Source: Desulfobacula sp. (lineage in GTDB: Bacteria; Desulfobacterota; Desulfobacteria; Desulfobacterales; Desulfobacteraceae). From it: 7,325 nt of DNA. Position numbers and translations under genes: made by a program. Location of the stretch: assembly GCA_027858355.1 (NCBI GenBank), contig JAQICW010000548.1:1-7325 (forward strand). The letters are read 5' to 3'. The first letter of the stretch is position 1; each line of letters opens with the position of its first letter. Below the pieces are notes generated by a model. The model was not told where the DNA came from. It ran no database searches and saw nothing but the letters and a program-made list of their open reading frames with translations. Positions 1-6,391 of this stretch are shown here, in pieces.

Positions 1-39
1 TTTTTTTTATTCATTAAATTATATGACCCAGAATCACTA

Positions 40-120
40 TTATAAGGCATTCTTCCGTATTCTACTTTTTAACTGTTGATTGGTAAATGAATCAATTTGA
101 TATACGGTTAGGGTTTTCAT
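40..120 (-). pseudogene. Probable PhzF-family N-terminal remnant (26 codons)
   Basis: A 26-residue frame starts with ATG at 120-118 and ends with TAA at 42-40. Its first 16 residues, MKTLTVYQIDSFTNQQ, resemble the conserved N-terminus of PhzF/YddE-type isomerase-like proteins, which usually read (Y)-Q-(V/I)-D-A/S-F-T followed by F-(K/R)-G-N-P. Here the similarity stops after FTNQQ: the text continues LKSRIRKNAL and ends, and the G-N-P motif is missing. PhzF proteins are normally about 260-300 residues, so this cannot be functional as such. The start overlaps the transglycosylase stop in an ATGA arrangement, and an AGGA lies 12 nt upstream inside that gene, as expected for a formerly coupled gene pair. 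I saw no continuation in the 39 bases left of it. It could instead be an unrelated short frame with chance similarity. The family call comes from memory of the motif, not from a search. Confidence 0.42.
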
Positions 121-2195
121 CGTAGCCAACTGTCCTCATTGCTGCTGATTATGGGATACTTTATCACTTGTCTGGGATAGAGAAATTTAAAGTTTATGCC
201 GGGATTATATTTTTTTACCAACCAAATCGGCAATTCCAATTCATTGGCACAAACATTCCAGTGATTATCTCCTGATTTAACGATATAAGTCTCAATGCCT
301 TGGACTGAAAAGGATTCGAAAAAGTCTTCCTCAATCTCTTTGTGATATTCAAATCGTAGTATTTCAAATTGTTGGGCATTAATTTTTCCTATGGGTATTT
401 CAATGGTTTGGTCAATGGATATTGGGTCTCCATATTTAAATCCATTTAGTGATCGAATGCTTTGAGTTGTTGTTTTAAGCCAGTCAGAATAGTGACCCAG
501 CGTTTCTTCAGCTTCAATCTTTATAAGCCCCACGGTATTCCCTTTTTTAATATACGTCTTCAAGATTTTTAAATCAACTGTAACGATAAAAGGGTTGATC
601 TCAGGCTCTTCAATGATGGGTTTGGGTGCTTGCACTGTCATAGATTTCTCTGGGGGCTCAATGGCTACAGGTTTTGATTCAGATGTTTTATCTGCTTTTG
701 ATTGTAATGTTTTATTTGGTTTTTCAATTTGTACTTCAGCCGGCAGGGCTTTTTTTTGAAGTTCTTTTTTAGGGTTGATAACTTTTGCAATCAATGTCTG
801 TTTGGTTATGATTTTTTCATCCTTAGCAGGGATTCTTAAATTCTGCCCGATATAAATCGTTGCCCGCCGGTTCAATGCATTGGCCAAAATCAGGTCATTC
901 AGTTTAACCGAGTGGAGTCTGGCAATTGATCCTGCAGTATCTCCTTTCTGGACTTTGTGAAATTGGCTAGGTTTTTGAGCAGAATGATAAAGTGATTTCA
1001 TTCTTTTGGAAAGAGACACAACATCAATATGTTCAGGTAATCTTAAGGAAAAATTTTTAGGGATATATTTTTGGCCATTTATCACTGGGGATCTCAAAGA
1101 AGGGTTCAGATCAATGAGTGTTTTAATGCTAATGTTTAAATGGGATGCAATTTGATTGGCAGATAAATACCCCTTTGTTTTAAGAATTTTGAAAGTTTTG
1201 GGTTTATTATACTTTATTTTGCCAAAATAGGGTTCCGGATTTTTGGCAATATGCCTTGCAGCCAAAAACTCTGAATAAAAATTTCGGGAAGCGAACTTAA
1301 ATGAACGACTGCGATAAGTCCGAACTATATTTTCATAACTCTCTTTTGCATTTTTAGCACGACGTATTCCTGCCAAACCATGGTTATAGGCTGTAATGGC
1401 CATGGGCCAGTTTTTTAACTCTGCATAGTTCTTTTTTAACAGGCGGGCTGAAGCGTCGGTTGAAATATAGGGGTCACGGCGTTCATCCACTACATAGCCG
1501 ATTATCATATAACGTTTTCCAGTGGATCTTGTAAACTGCCAGATTCCTGCTGCACCAAACTTGGAATACGCCTTAAAATTAAACGAGGATTCAACACAGG
1601 GAAGATAGGTAAGGTCAGCAGGTAATCCATGGCTCGCAAATATGCGTTTAAATTCTTTGATAACAGACCCGGAGCGGATCAATCCTTCTCTGAATTGCTT
1701 TTTTAAACCCGACTGACATCGAATATTAGAGGCCGCTACTTTAAACGTTTTTGAACTGGTACCCGGTTTAAACAATGCCGCCACTTTCTGTTCTTCTTTT
1801 GTGAGGTTGGTCTTCTTTTGGGATAGGGCAAGGAGGATGGTTTTGTATTTTTTATAGACAGCTTTTATTTTTTTTTTGTTGTTCTTGGAAGCTGTTCGGG
1901 TTTGAGATGGATCAAGTTTAATGACGTCATAGATAATGTTTAAATTATTGATATCATGGATAATACCCTGTTCTTTTGAATACTTTGTAAAAATGTCGAT
2001 CCAGAAATTCACATTCGGTTTTATAACAGGATAAATGGGAAAAGGTTCATCTGATAATTTAGGCGCAGATGAGGTTGCAGCAAAAGCGTCTGGAGTAGTT
2101 GTAAAAAAGAGGCCATGATACAAAAAGAGAAATAGAAAAAATTTTACTATTAAACAAAAATTGCCTTTTTTAGACAATCTGAATGCAAAGGCCAT
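117..2195 (-). CDS. MltD-like lytic murein transglycosylase with SLT and multiple LysM domains
   Basis: This is a periplasmic lytic transglycosylase of 692 residues, predicted to cleave the MurNAc-GlcNAc bond of peptidoglycan non-hydrolytically, giving 1,6-anhydro-MurNAc ends. A signal peptide covers about residues 1-39: basic RLSKKGN, a Phe/Leu-rich core, and cleavage after A-F-A. There is no lipobox cysteine, unlike E. coli MltD, so the mature protein is probably soluble. A family-typical N-terminal region (about 40-175) precedes the SLT domain (about 176-306), which has the catalytic Glu202 in VESSFN, GAAGIWQF at 214-221 and AYNHG at 269-273. LysM-like modules follow at about 335-386 (degenerate), 413-456 (clear), 549-602 and 636-683. 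A Lys/Pro/Glu-rich linker lies at about 460-535. ATG at 2195 is chosen because GGAG sits 5 nt upstream; a TTG extension to 2237 has no ribosome binding site. The gene ends with TGA overlapping the PhzF-like remnant. Function is confident; exact orthology to MltD is not. Confidence 0.92.
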   Translation of the reverse strand: MAFAFRLSKKGNFCLIVKFFLFLFLYHGLFFTTTPDAFAATSSAPKLSDEPFPIYPVIKPNVNFWIDIFTKYSKEQGIIHDINNLNIIYDVIKLDPSQTRTASKNNKKKIKAVYKKYKTILLALSQKKTNLTKEEQKVAALFKPGTSSKTFKVAASNIRCQSGLKKQFREGLIRSGSVIKEFKRIFASHGLPADLTYLPCVESSFNFKAYSKFGAAGIWQFTRSTGKRYMIIGYVVDERRDPYISTDASARLLKKNYAELKNWPMAITAYNHGLAGIRRAKNAKESYENIVRTYRSRSFKFASRNFYSEFLAARHIAKNPEPYFGKIKYNKPKTFKILKTKGYLSANQIASHLNISIKTLIDLNPSLRSPVINGQKYIPKNFSLRLPEHIDVVSLSKRMKSLYHSAQKPSQFHKVQKGDTAGSIARLHSVKLNDLILANALNRRATIYIGQNLRIPAKDEKIITKQTLIAKVINPKKELQKKALPAEVQIEKPNKTLQSKADKTSESKPVAIEPPEKSMTVQAPKPIIEEPEINPFIVTVDLKILKTYIKKGNTVGLIKIEAEETLGHYSDWLKTTTQSIRSLNGFKYGDPISIDQTIEIPIGKINAQQFEILRFEYHKEIEEDFFESFSVQGIETYIVKSGDNHWNVCANELELPIWLVKKYNPGINFKFLYPRQVIKYPIISSNEDSWLR

Positions 2196-2200
2196 GAAAT

Positions 2201-2204
2201 CTCC
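2201..2204 (-). promoter_or_regulatory. Shine-Dalgarno that fixes the transglycosylase start
   Basis: GGAG on the minus strand lies 5 nt before the ATG at 2195-2193. It decides between this ATG and the longer TTG-initiated frame (TTG at 2237-2235), which has no purine-rich site upstream. The shorter start also places the basic residues and hydrophobic core as in a normal signal peptide. Confidence 0.7.
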
Positions 2205-2378
2205 AGTTACTATTTTTTTATAAAGAAATTGAAACAATGAGGAGCAAAGCTACCATAAAACTTAACAGTTTTAAACGATTGATTTTTTTAAATGGCATCA
2301 ACTGAATGATACAACAGTTATGAAGGTTTACTATTGCTTCCCAGCAAGAGCCCTATCCTCATGGCATTGACACACCTG

Positions 2379-2399
2379 AAAAAAAACAGGCCTTTGGCC
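2379..2399 (-). terminator. Weak intrinsic terminator downstream of the aminopeptidase gene
   Basis: Read on the minus strand, GGCC-AAA-GGCC (2399-2389) forms a 4-bp GC stem with a 3-nt loop. It is followed by TG and then eight T's (2386-2379). It sits about 135 nt past the peptidase stop and ahead of the transglycosylase gene, where a terminator would be expected. The stem is short, so the call is tentative. Confidence 0.4.
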
Positions 2400-2533
2400 A
2401 GAAAGCAAAACAATTTACTTCAGGGAATTCCAGGGATACCTTACTTATCTTTCCTTTTGGGTTCAAATTTTTGATGTTTGAGTTTGCGGTCTAAAACAAA
2501 TCCCATTATTTTGATAAAAAGCTTATAACAATT

Positions 2534-4312
2534 TTATATCGGCCTTGTTTTTTTCTTGAGCCAGGATGCCACATCCTTATCCAGACTGGGGGACAGCTTT
2601 TCATATACTTTGGCATGATAGGTATTGATCCAGTCTTTTTCATCTTTTGACAGCAAGTTTATGTCTATCAAATTTCTTTCAAAATGACAATTTGTCAGGG
2701 TCTCAAATTTCATAAATGTTCCAAACTCATTTTCAAAGGCCTGATCCACAAGAATCATGTTTTCAAGCCTTATGCCGTAAGCTCCTTCCCTGTAAACACC
2801 GGGTTCATTGGTAAGCACCATGCCTTTTTCAAGTTTTACATCAACAGGATGGGGGCTTATCCTTGCCGGGCCTTCATGAACACACAAAAAGAATCCCACG
2901 CCATGTCCTGTACCATGACCAAAATCCATTCCCTGTTGCCATAAATACTGCCTTGAGAGCGTGTCAATCTGGAAACCCCTGGTGCCTTTGGGAAACAAAG
3001 TTGTTGCCACAGCAATATGACCTTTCAGCACCAGTGTATAATCTGTTATTTCTTGTTGTGACGGCTCTCCCCGAAAAATGGTTCGGGTAATATCTGTGGT
3101 ACCGGTAAGATAATTTCCCCCTGAATCTGTTAAAAACATGCCTGTATCACCAATGGCCACATTTGTTTCAAGGCTGGCAGAATAGTGGCACATGGCTGAA
3201 TGATCCTGAAAGGCCATGATGGGATCAAAGCTGTTATCAACAAACAAATCCTGTTTTTTTCGAAACCCATAAAGCGTATCAGCAATAGTAAGCTCTGTGA
3301 GCTGAGCATTCTCAGGCTGATGCTCAAGCCAGAAAAGGAAACTTACAACAGCCACACCATCTATTATTAAGGTCTGCCTCAAATGAGCGATTTCAATATC
3401 ATTTTTTATAGTTTTCAGTGCAATGGCTGGATTGGGTTTTTCAATAATCTTAGATTTTTTGTTGATGGACTGATAAAGCCTGTAGTTTGTATTTCCAGGA
3501 TCAACCATAATTATTCCATCATCCTGAATTTTCAATAATGCAGCATATATGTCCTCGTAGTCAAGAATATCTATGCCATCCCGGTTCAACTCTTCTACAA
3601 GCGCATCATTCACTTTTTCTTTGCTGACAAACAAAAACACCTTTTCAGGAGCTATTAATACAAAGGCAATATTAACCGGGTTAGTATGAACATCCTTTCC
3701 CCGAAGATTCAAGGTCCAGGCGATATCGTCAAGGGTTGCCATTAAATGATATGATGCCCCTAAAGCATCCATCTGCCTGCGGATTTCCCTGATTTTATCA
3801 CCACGGCTTTTTCCGGCATATTTTTTTGCCAGGGAAAAAGCTTGTGAATTCGGCCTGACCGGTCGATCTTTCCATAATTCAGTGATAAAATCAATTCCCG
3901 TATTAAGACAAAGCCCTTTGGCCTCAATCTCTGCTGTCACCTTTTTTACATCAGCCATGCTGAACATATTTGCATCAATACCGATGTTATCGCCGGGCTT
4001 CAGTGTATCTGCCAGCCATTTCTCAACGGTGGGAACATCAGGTTCTCCCATTTTAAATAGTTCAAACAATGAACCTGAGATCTGCTTTTCAGCCTGGATA
4101 TAGTATCTGAAATCAGTCCATAAAATGGCGTGTTCAATTGTAATAACAGCTGTTCCGGCAGAGCCTGAAAATCCGGTGATCCACTTTCTTGCCTGCCAGT
4201 GTTCGGCAACATATTCACTCTGGTGGGGGTCATTGCTTGGAATAATAACAGCAGAAATATTGCTGTCTCTCATCAATTGCCTGATGCAATCTATTTTCGC
4301 ATTCGTGTTCAT
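2534..4312 (-). CDS. Xaa-Pro aminopeptidase (aminopeptidase P, family M24B)
   Basis: This cytoplasmic metallopeptidase is predicted to remove the N-terminal residue from peptides with proline in position 2, probably using a two-metal (Mn2+-type) centre. It has 592 residues, the size of the long three-domain form found in eukaryotic XPNPEP1 and many bacteria. It has a creatinase-N-like domain (about 1-140), a second such domain (about 155-310), the M24 pita-bread catalytic domain (about 312-530) and a C-terminal M24 extension (to 592). All five metal ligands are present: Asp396 (TDSGG), Asp407 (TTDITR), His470 (GTGHGVG), Glu503 (NEPG) and Glu517 (RLEN). His376 (CHYSA), His466 and His479 (VHEGP) match the substrate and proton-shuttle histidines, with the same spacing as the human enzyme as I recall it. 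ATG at 4312 is supported by AAAAAGG 7 nt upstream. It ends in TAA. It appears to be monocistronic. No lesion is seen. Confidence 0.95.
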   Translation of the reverse strand: MNTNAKIDCIRQLMRDSNISAVIIPSNDPHQSEYVAEHWQARKWITGFSGSAGTAVITIEHAILWTDFRYYIQAEKQISGSLFELFKMGEPDVPTVEKWLADTLKPGDNIGIDANMFSMADVKKVTAEIEAKGLCLNTGIDFITELWKDRPVRPNSQAFSLAKKYAGKSRGDKIREIRRQMDALGASYHLMATLDDIAWTLNLRGKDVHTNPVNIAFVLIAPEKVFLFVSKEKVNDALVEELNRDGIDILDYEDIYAALLKIQDDGIIMVDPGNTNYRLYQSINKKSKIIEKPNPAIALKTIKNDIEIAHLRQTLIIDGVAVVSFLFWLEHQPENAQLTELTIADTLYGFRKKQDLFVDNSFDPIMAFQDHSAMCHYSASLETNVAIGDTGMFLTDSGGNYLTGTTDITRTIFRGEPSQQEITDYTLVLKGHIAVATTLFPKGTRGFQIDTLSRQYLWQQGMDFGHGTGHGVGFFLCVHEGPARISPHPVDVKLEKGMVLTNEPGVYREGAYGIRLENMILVDQAFENEFGTFMKFETLTNCHFERNLIDINLLSKDEKDWINTYHAKVYEKLSPSLDKDVASWLKKKTRPI

Positions 4313-4319
4313 GATTCAA

Positions 4320-4326
4320 CCTTTTT
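4320..4326 (-). promoter_or_regulatory. Shine-Dalgarno of the aminopeptidase gene
   Basis: AAAAAGG on the minus strand lies 7 nt before the ATG at 4312-4310. It supports that start, which also matches the usual beginning of the family's first domain. Confidence 0.65.
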
Positions 4327-4740
4327 ATATGAAGCATACAATATTTTGAATATTCACCACAATTGTTTTTATCAATTCAGACAAAAAATGTCTACCATGA
4401 CATAAAAAATTCTAATGGGATTTTGTTTTCTGGATACCCAAACCCTAAGCCAGAAATGCTCAGTGCTTGCTTCAATTTTTTATAAGTTGATTATCTGTGT
4501 GATGAATGAAATTTACCCCAAACACAAGATATTGAATCTGCCGATGATGCTGAAAGCTCAGGGCTATAATAAATTATGTTGCCAGTTGATTTGGTTATGC
4601 CTTTTCCCATATAGCAGAATCATTGTTTTGTAAATTTCTTTACTTTGCACCACAATATATATTACTGTGATTTTTATGCAGATTGATCAGAATATTAAAC
4701 ACATTCTGTTGATTTTATGGTTTGGGGGGTGTGCGGACTA

Positions 4741-4756
4741 TGGCAAGTATTTTGCC
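4741..4756 (+). promoter_or_regulatory. Candidate sigma-54 (RpoN) promoter for the kinase operon
   Basis: TGGCAAG-TATT-TTGCC fits the sigma-54 consensus TGGCACG-N4-TTGCA, with the invariant GG (4742-4743) and GC (4754-4755) exactly 10 nt apart. Deviations are A for C at the sixth base and C for A at the last. Transcription would start near 4767, giving a 5' leader of about 29 nt containing the ribosome binding site. The element is also a small palindrome (GGCAA-N5-TTGCC), so a protein-binding site is an alternative. If real, the operon would need an RpoN-dependent activator, none of which is encoded in this window. Confidence 0.42.
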
Positions 4757-4783
4757 CCAGGGATCAATCTCATTTCTATATAA

Positions 4784-4790
4784 AAGGGGA
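4784..4790 (+). promoter_or_regulatory. Shine-Dalgarno of the hybrid kinase gene
   Basis: AAGGGGA lies 5 nt before the ATG at 4796. It is a good match and supports that start over any internal one. Confidence 0.7.
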
Positions 4791-4795
4791 TTCAC

Positions 4796-6331
4796 ATGAC
4801 TGAAAAACCCACCTATGAGGAATTAGAAAAAAAGATTCAGGAATTAGAGCAATCAGAATCTAATCTCGAACGTAGCAAAGAACAACTCATCCACTCCCAA
4901 GATTTGATGGATTATATTCTTTTTCATGCTCGAAGTGCAATTGCGGTATTCGACAGAGATTTTAAATATGTATATGTAAGCAAGCGATATCTTAAGGACT
5001 ACAAGGTTAAAGATCAAAATATAATTGGTAAACACCACTATGAGGTTTTTCCAGATCTTCCTCAAAAATGGAGAGAAGTGCATCAAAGATCATTAGCCGG
5101 AGAGGTGTTAAGAGCGGAGGAAGATCCCTATTATAGAGAAGACGGCTCTATAGACTGGACGTGTTGGGAATGCCGTCCATGGTATGAATCCGATGGCTCA
5201 ATCGGTGGTATTATTATATACACTGAGGTTATCAACGAACGTAAGAAGGTGGAGGAGGCGCTGCGAGAGAGTGAACACAAACTTTCAACCCATCTTCAAA
5301 ACACACCGGTTGGAGCAACTTCCTGGGATTTGAATTTCAAGACTATTGAGTGGAACCCTGCGGCTGAAACTATTTTCGGTTACACTAAAGACGAGGCCTT
5401 GGGCAAACATGTTACTGAACTTATTCTTCCTGAAGATATGAAGGAACTGGTCGACGGCATTTTCCAGGATCTGATATCTGAAAAAGGAGGTGCTCGCAGC
5501 ACAAACGAGAACATAACCAAAGACGGCAGGCGAATCATGTGCGATTGGTACAATACAGCCTTGAAAGATTCCAATGGCAGGGTTGTCGGCTTGGCATCAT
5601 TGGTACATGATATCACCGAACGTATGCAGACAGAGGAGGCCTTGAAGAATAGCGAAGAAAAATACCGTACAGTTCTTGAAGCAAATCCCGACCCAGTGGT
5701 CGTCTACGACATAGAAGGCAAAGTCATTTATTTCAACCCTGCTTTTACACGTCTTTTCGGCTGGTCCCTGGAGGAATGTTTAAACAAAAAAATGGAGGTT
5801 TTTGTGCCTGAAGACGCATGGCACGAAACAAAAAAGATGATCAAAAAAGTGCTGGCCGGGGAATGGTTTTCTGGTATTGAAACTTGGCGATATAACAAAA
5901 AAGGAGAAATTATTCCTGTTAGTATAAGCGGAGCCATTTACAAGGATAAAGATGGCAATCCTATCGGCAGTGTCATCGATCTGAGAGATATCAGTGATCA
6001 AAAGAAAATGGAAGCCCAGCTCAAGCAAGCCCAGAAACTGGAATCCATCGGCACCCTGACAGGCGGCATCGCCCATGATTTTAATAATATTATGGGTATT
6101 ATTCTTGGAAACACTGAACTGGCTTTAGAGGATGTCCCGGAATGGAACTCGGCTCATTCCAACCTTGAAGAGATCAAGACGGCCAGTCTAAGGGCAGCAA
6201 ATATTGTAAGACAACTTTTAAGCTTCACCCGCATAACCGACCAGAAACTGCAACCCATGGAAATTGCTCTCGTCATTAAAGATGCTCTCAAGTTTTTGCG
6301 GTCAACGATTCCAACCACCATAGATATTTAA
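4796..6331 (+). CDS. PAS-domain sensor histidine kinase, N-terminal part of an interrupted hybrid kinase
   Basis: This is the sensor and phosphoacceptor part of a two-component hybrid kinase, 511 residues ending at TAA. A short coiled coil (about 5-32) is followed by three PAS/PAC domains at about 35-150, 158-275 and 285-402, then the HisKA dimerisation domain (about 405-475) with phosphoacceptor His427 in GGIAHDFNN. There are no transmembrane segments, so it is a cytoplasmic sensor; the ligand cannot be told. The first PAS carries a C-x-x-C pair (Cys123, Cys126) before the usual RPWY motif. The protein stops just after the phosphoacceptor domain, and the missing ATPase and receiver domains continue in the same frame after two TAA codons (6329-6331 and 6353-6355). 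On its own this piece cannot autophosphorylate. It is either the first half of a recent pseudogene, a split kinase, or the result of a sequence error. A good ribosome binding site and a sigma-54-like promoter lie upstream. Confidence 0.85.
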   Translation: MTEKPTYEELEKKIQELEQSESNLERSKEQLIHSQDLMDYILFHARSAIAVFDRDFKYVYVSKRYLKDYKVKDQNIIGKHHYEVFPDLPQKWREVHQRSLAGEVLRAEEDPYYREDGSIDWTCWECRPWYESDGSIGGIIIYTEVINERKKVEEALRESEHKLSTHLQNTPVGATSWDLNFKTIEWNPAAETIFGYTKDEALGKHVTELILPEDMKELVDGIFQDLISEKGGARSTNENITKDGRRIMCDWYNTALKDSNGRVVGLASLVHDITERMQTEEALKNSEEKYRTVLEANPDPVVVYDIEGKVIYFNPAFTRLFGWSLEECLNKKMEVFVPEDAWHETKKMIKKVLAGEWFSGIETWRYNKKGEIIPVSISGAIYKDKDGNPIGSVIDLRDISDQKKMEAQLKQAQKLESIGTLTGGIAHDFNNIMGIILGNTELALEDVPEWNSAHSNLEEIKTASLRAANIVRQLLSFTRITDQKLQPMEIALVIKDALKFLRSTIPTTIDI

Positions 6332-6355
6332 CAGGATATTTTTGTCACAGATTAA
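6329..6355 (+). other. Two in-frame TAA codons splitting the hybrid kinase
   Basis: TAA at 6329-6331 is followed by seven sense codons (QDIFVTD) and a second TAA at 6353-6355. The frame then continues TILADPTQINQI into the ATPase N-box without any shift. The text on both sides reads like the normal link between a HisKA domain and an ATPase domain of this kinase class, so the stops look like substitutions at two ordinary codons rather than an insertion or deletion. Either TAA is one base from CAA, AAA, GAA, TCA or TTA. Confidence 0.85.
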
Positions 6356-6391
6356 ACTATTCTTGCAGATCCGACTCAGATCAACCAGATC

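Larger units (their letters stand above)
2196..2533. other. Intergenic region between transglycosylase and aminopeptidase genes
   Basis: This is 338 nt between two same-strand genes. It holds the transglycosylase ribosome binding site, a weak terminator-like hairpin with a U-tract that would end the peptidase transcript (2379-2399), and a 21-codon frame at 2506-2441 (minus) coding for a very basic peptide without a ribosome binding site. A promoter for the transglycosylase is expected between about 2220 and 2370, but I see no convincing -35/-10 pair. The short direct repeat CAGGGA-ATTC-CAGGGA at 2421-2436 has no evident role. Confidence 0.5.
4313..4795. other. Divergent intergenic region between aminopeptidase and kinase operon
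   Basis: This 483-nt AT-rich region lies between two divergently transcribed genes, so it should hold both promoters. On the kinase side it has a sigma-54-like element (4741-4756), an imperfect inverted repeat CAGAAT-N9-ATTCTG (4688-4693 and 4703-4708) and a ribosome binding site. On the peptidase side I see only AT-rich sequence and the peptidase ribosome binding site, with no strong sigma-70 promoter. A further inverted repeat, TTTCTGG-N16-CCAGAAA (4427-4433 and 4450-4456), lies in the middle. The 72-codon open frame at 4415-4633 has no ribosome binding site and an unconvincing Cys/Leu/Ile-rich composition, so I do not call it a gene. Confidence 0.55.

Noticed and set aside
2196..2237. TTG start extending the transglycosylase by 14 residues
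   Set aside because: No Shine-Dalgarno sequence before the TTG, whereas the ATG at 2195 has GGAG at 5 nt and gives a normal signal peptide.
2441..2506. 21-codon minus-strand frame, very basic peptide, just after the aminopeptidase gene
   Set aside because: No ribosome binding site and too short to judge. It is mentioned only because its start resembles the sequence at 4413-4429.
2684..4349. Several plus-strand open frames inside or overlapping the aminopeptidase gene
   Set aside because: They lie antisense to a gene with all catalytic residues intact, have no family-like motifs and are explained as shadow frames.
4427..4456. Inverted repeat TTTCTGG-N16-CCAGAAA as a terminator
   Set aside because: The loop is long, the stem is AT-rich, and the nearest T-run is about 20 nt further on. 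No plus-strand gene lies upstream to need it.
4415..4633. 72-codon plus-strand open frame in the divergent intergenic region
   Set aside because: It has no ribosome binding site, an irregular Cys/Leu/Ile-rich composition and no recognisable motif. It is more likely a chance frame in AT-rich sequence.
6329..6355. Recoding of TAA as an amino acid (variant genetic code, or pyrrolysine/selenocysteine insertion)
   Set aside because: Pyrrolysine uses TAG and selenocysteine TGA, not TAA. TAA also ends the intact aminopeptidase gene in this window at the expected family length, so a genome-wide reassignment is unlikely.
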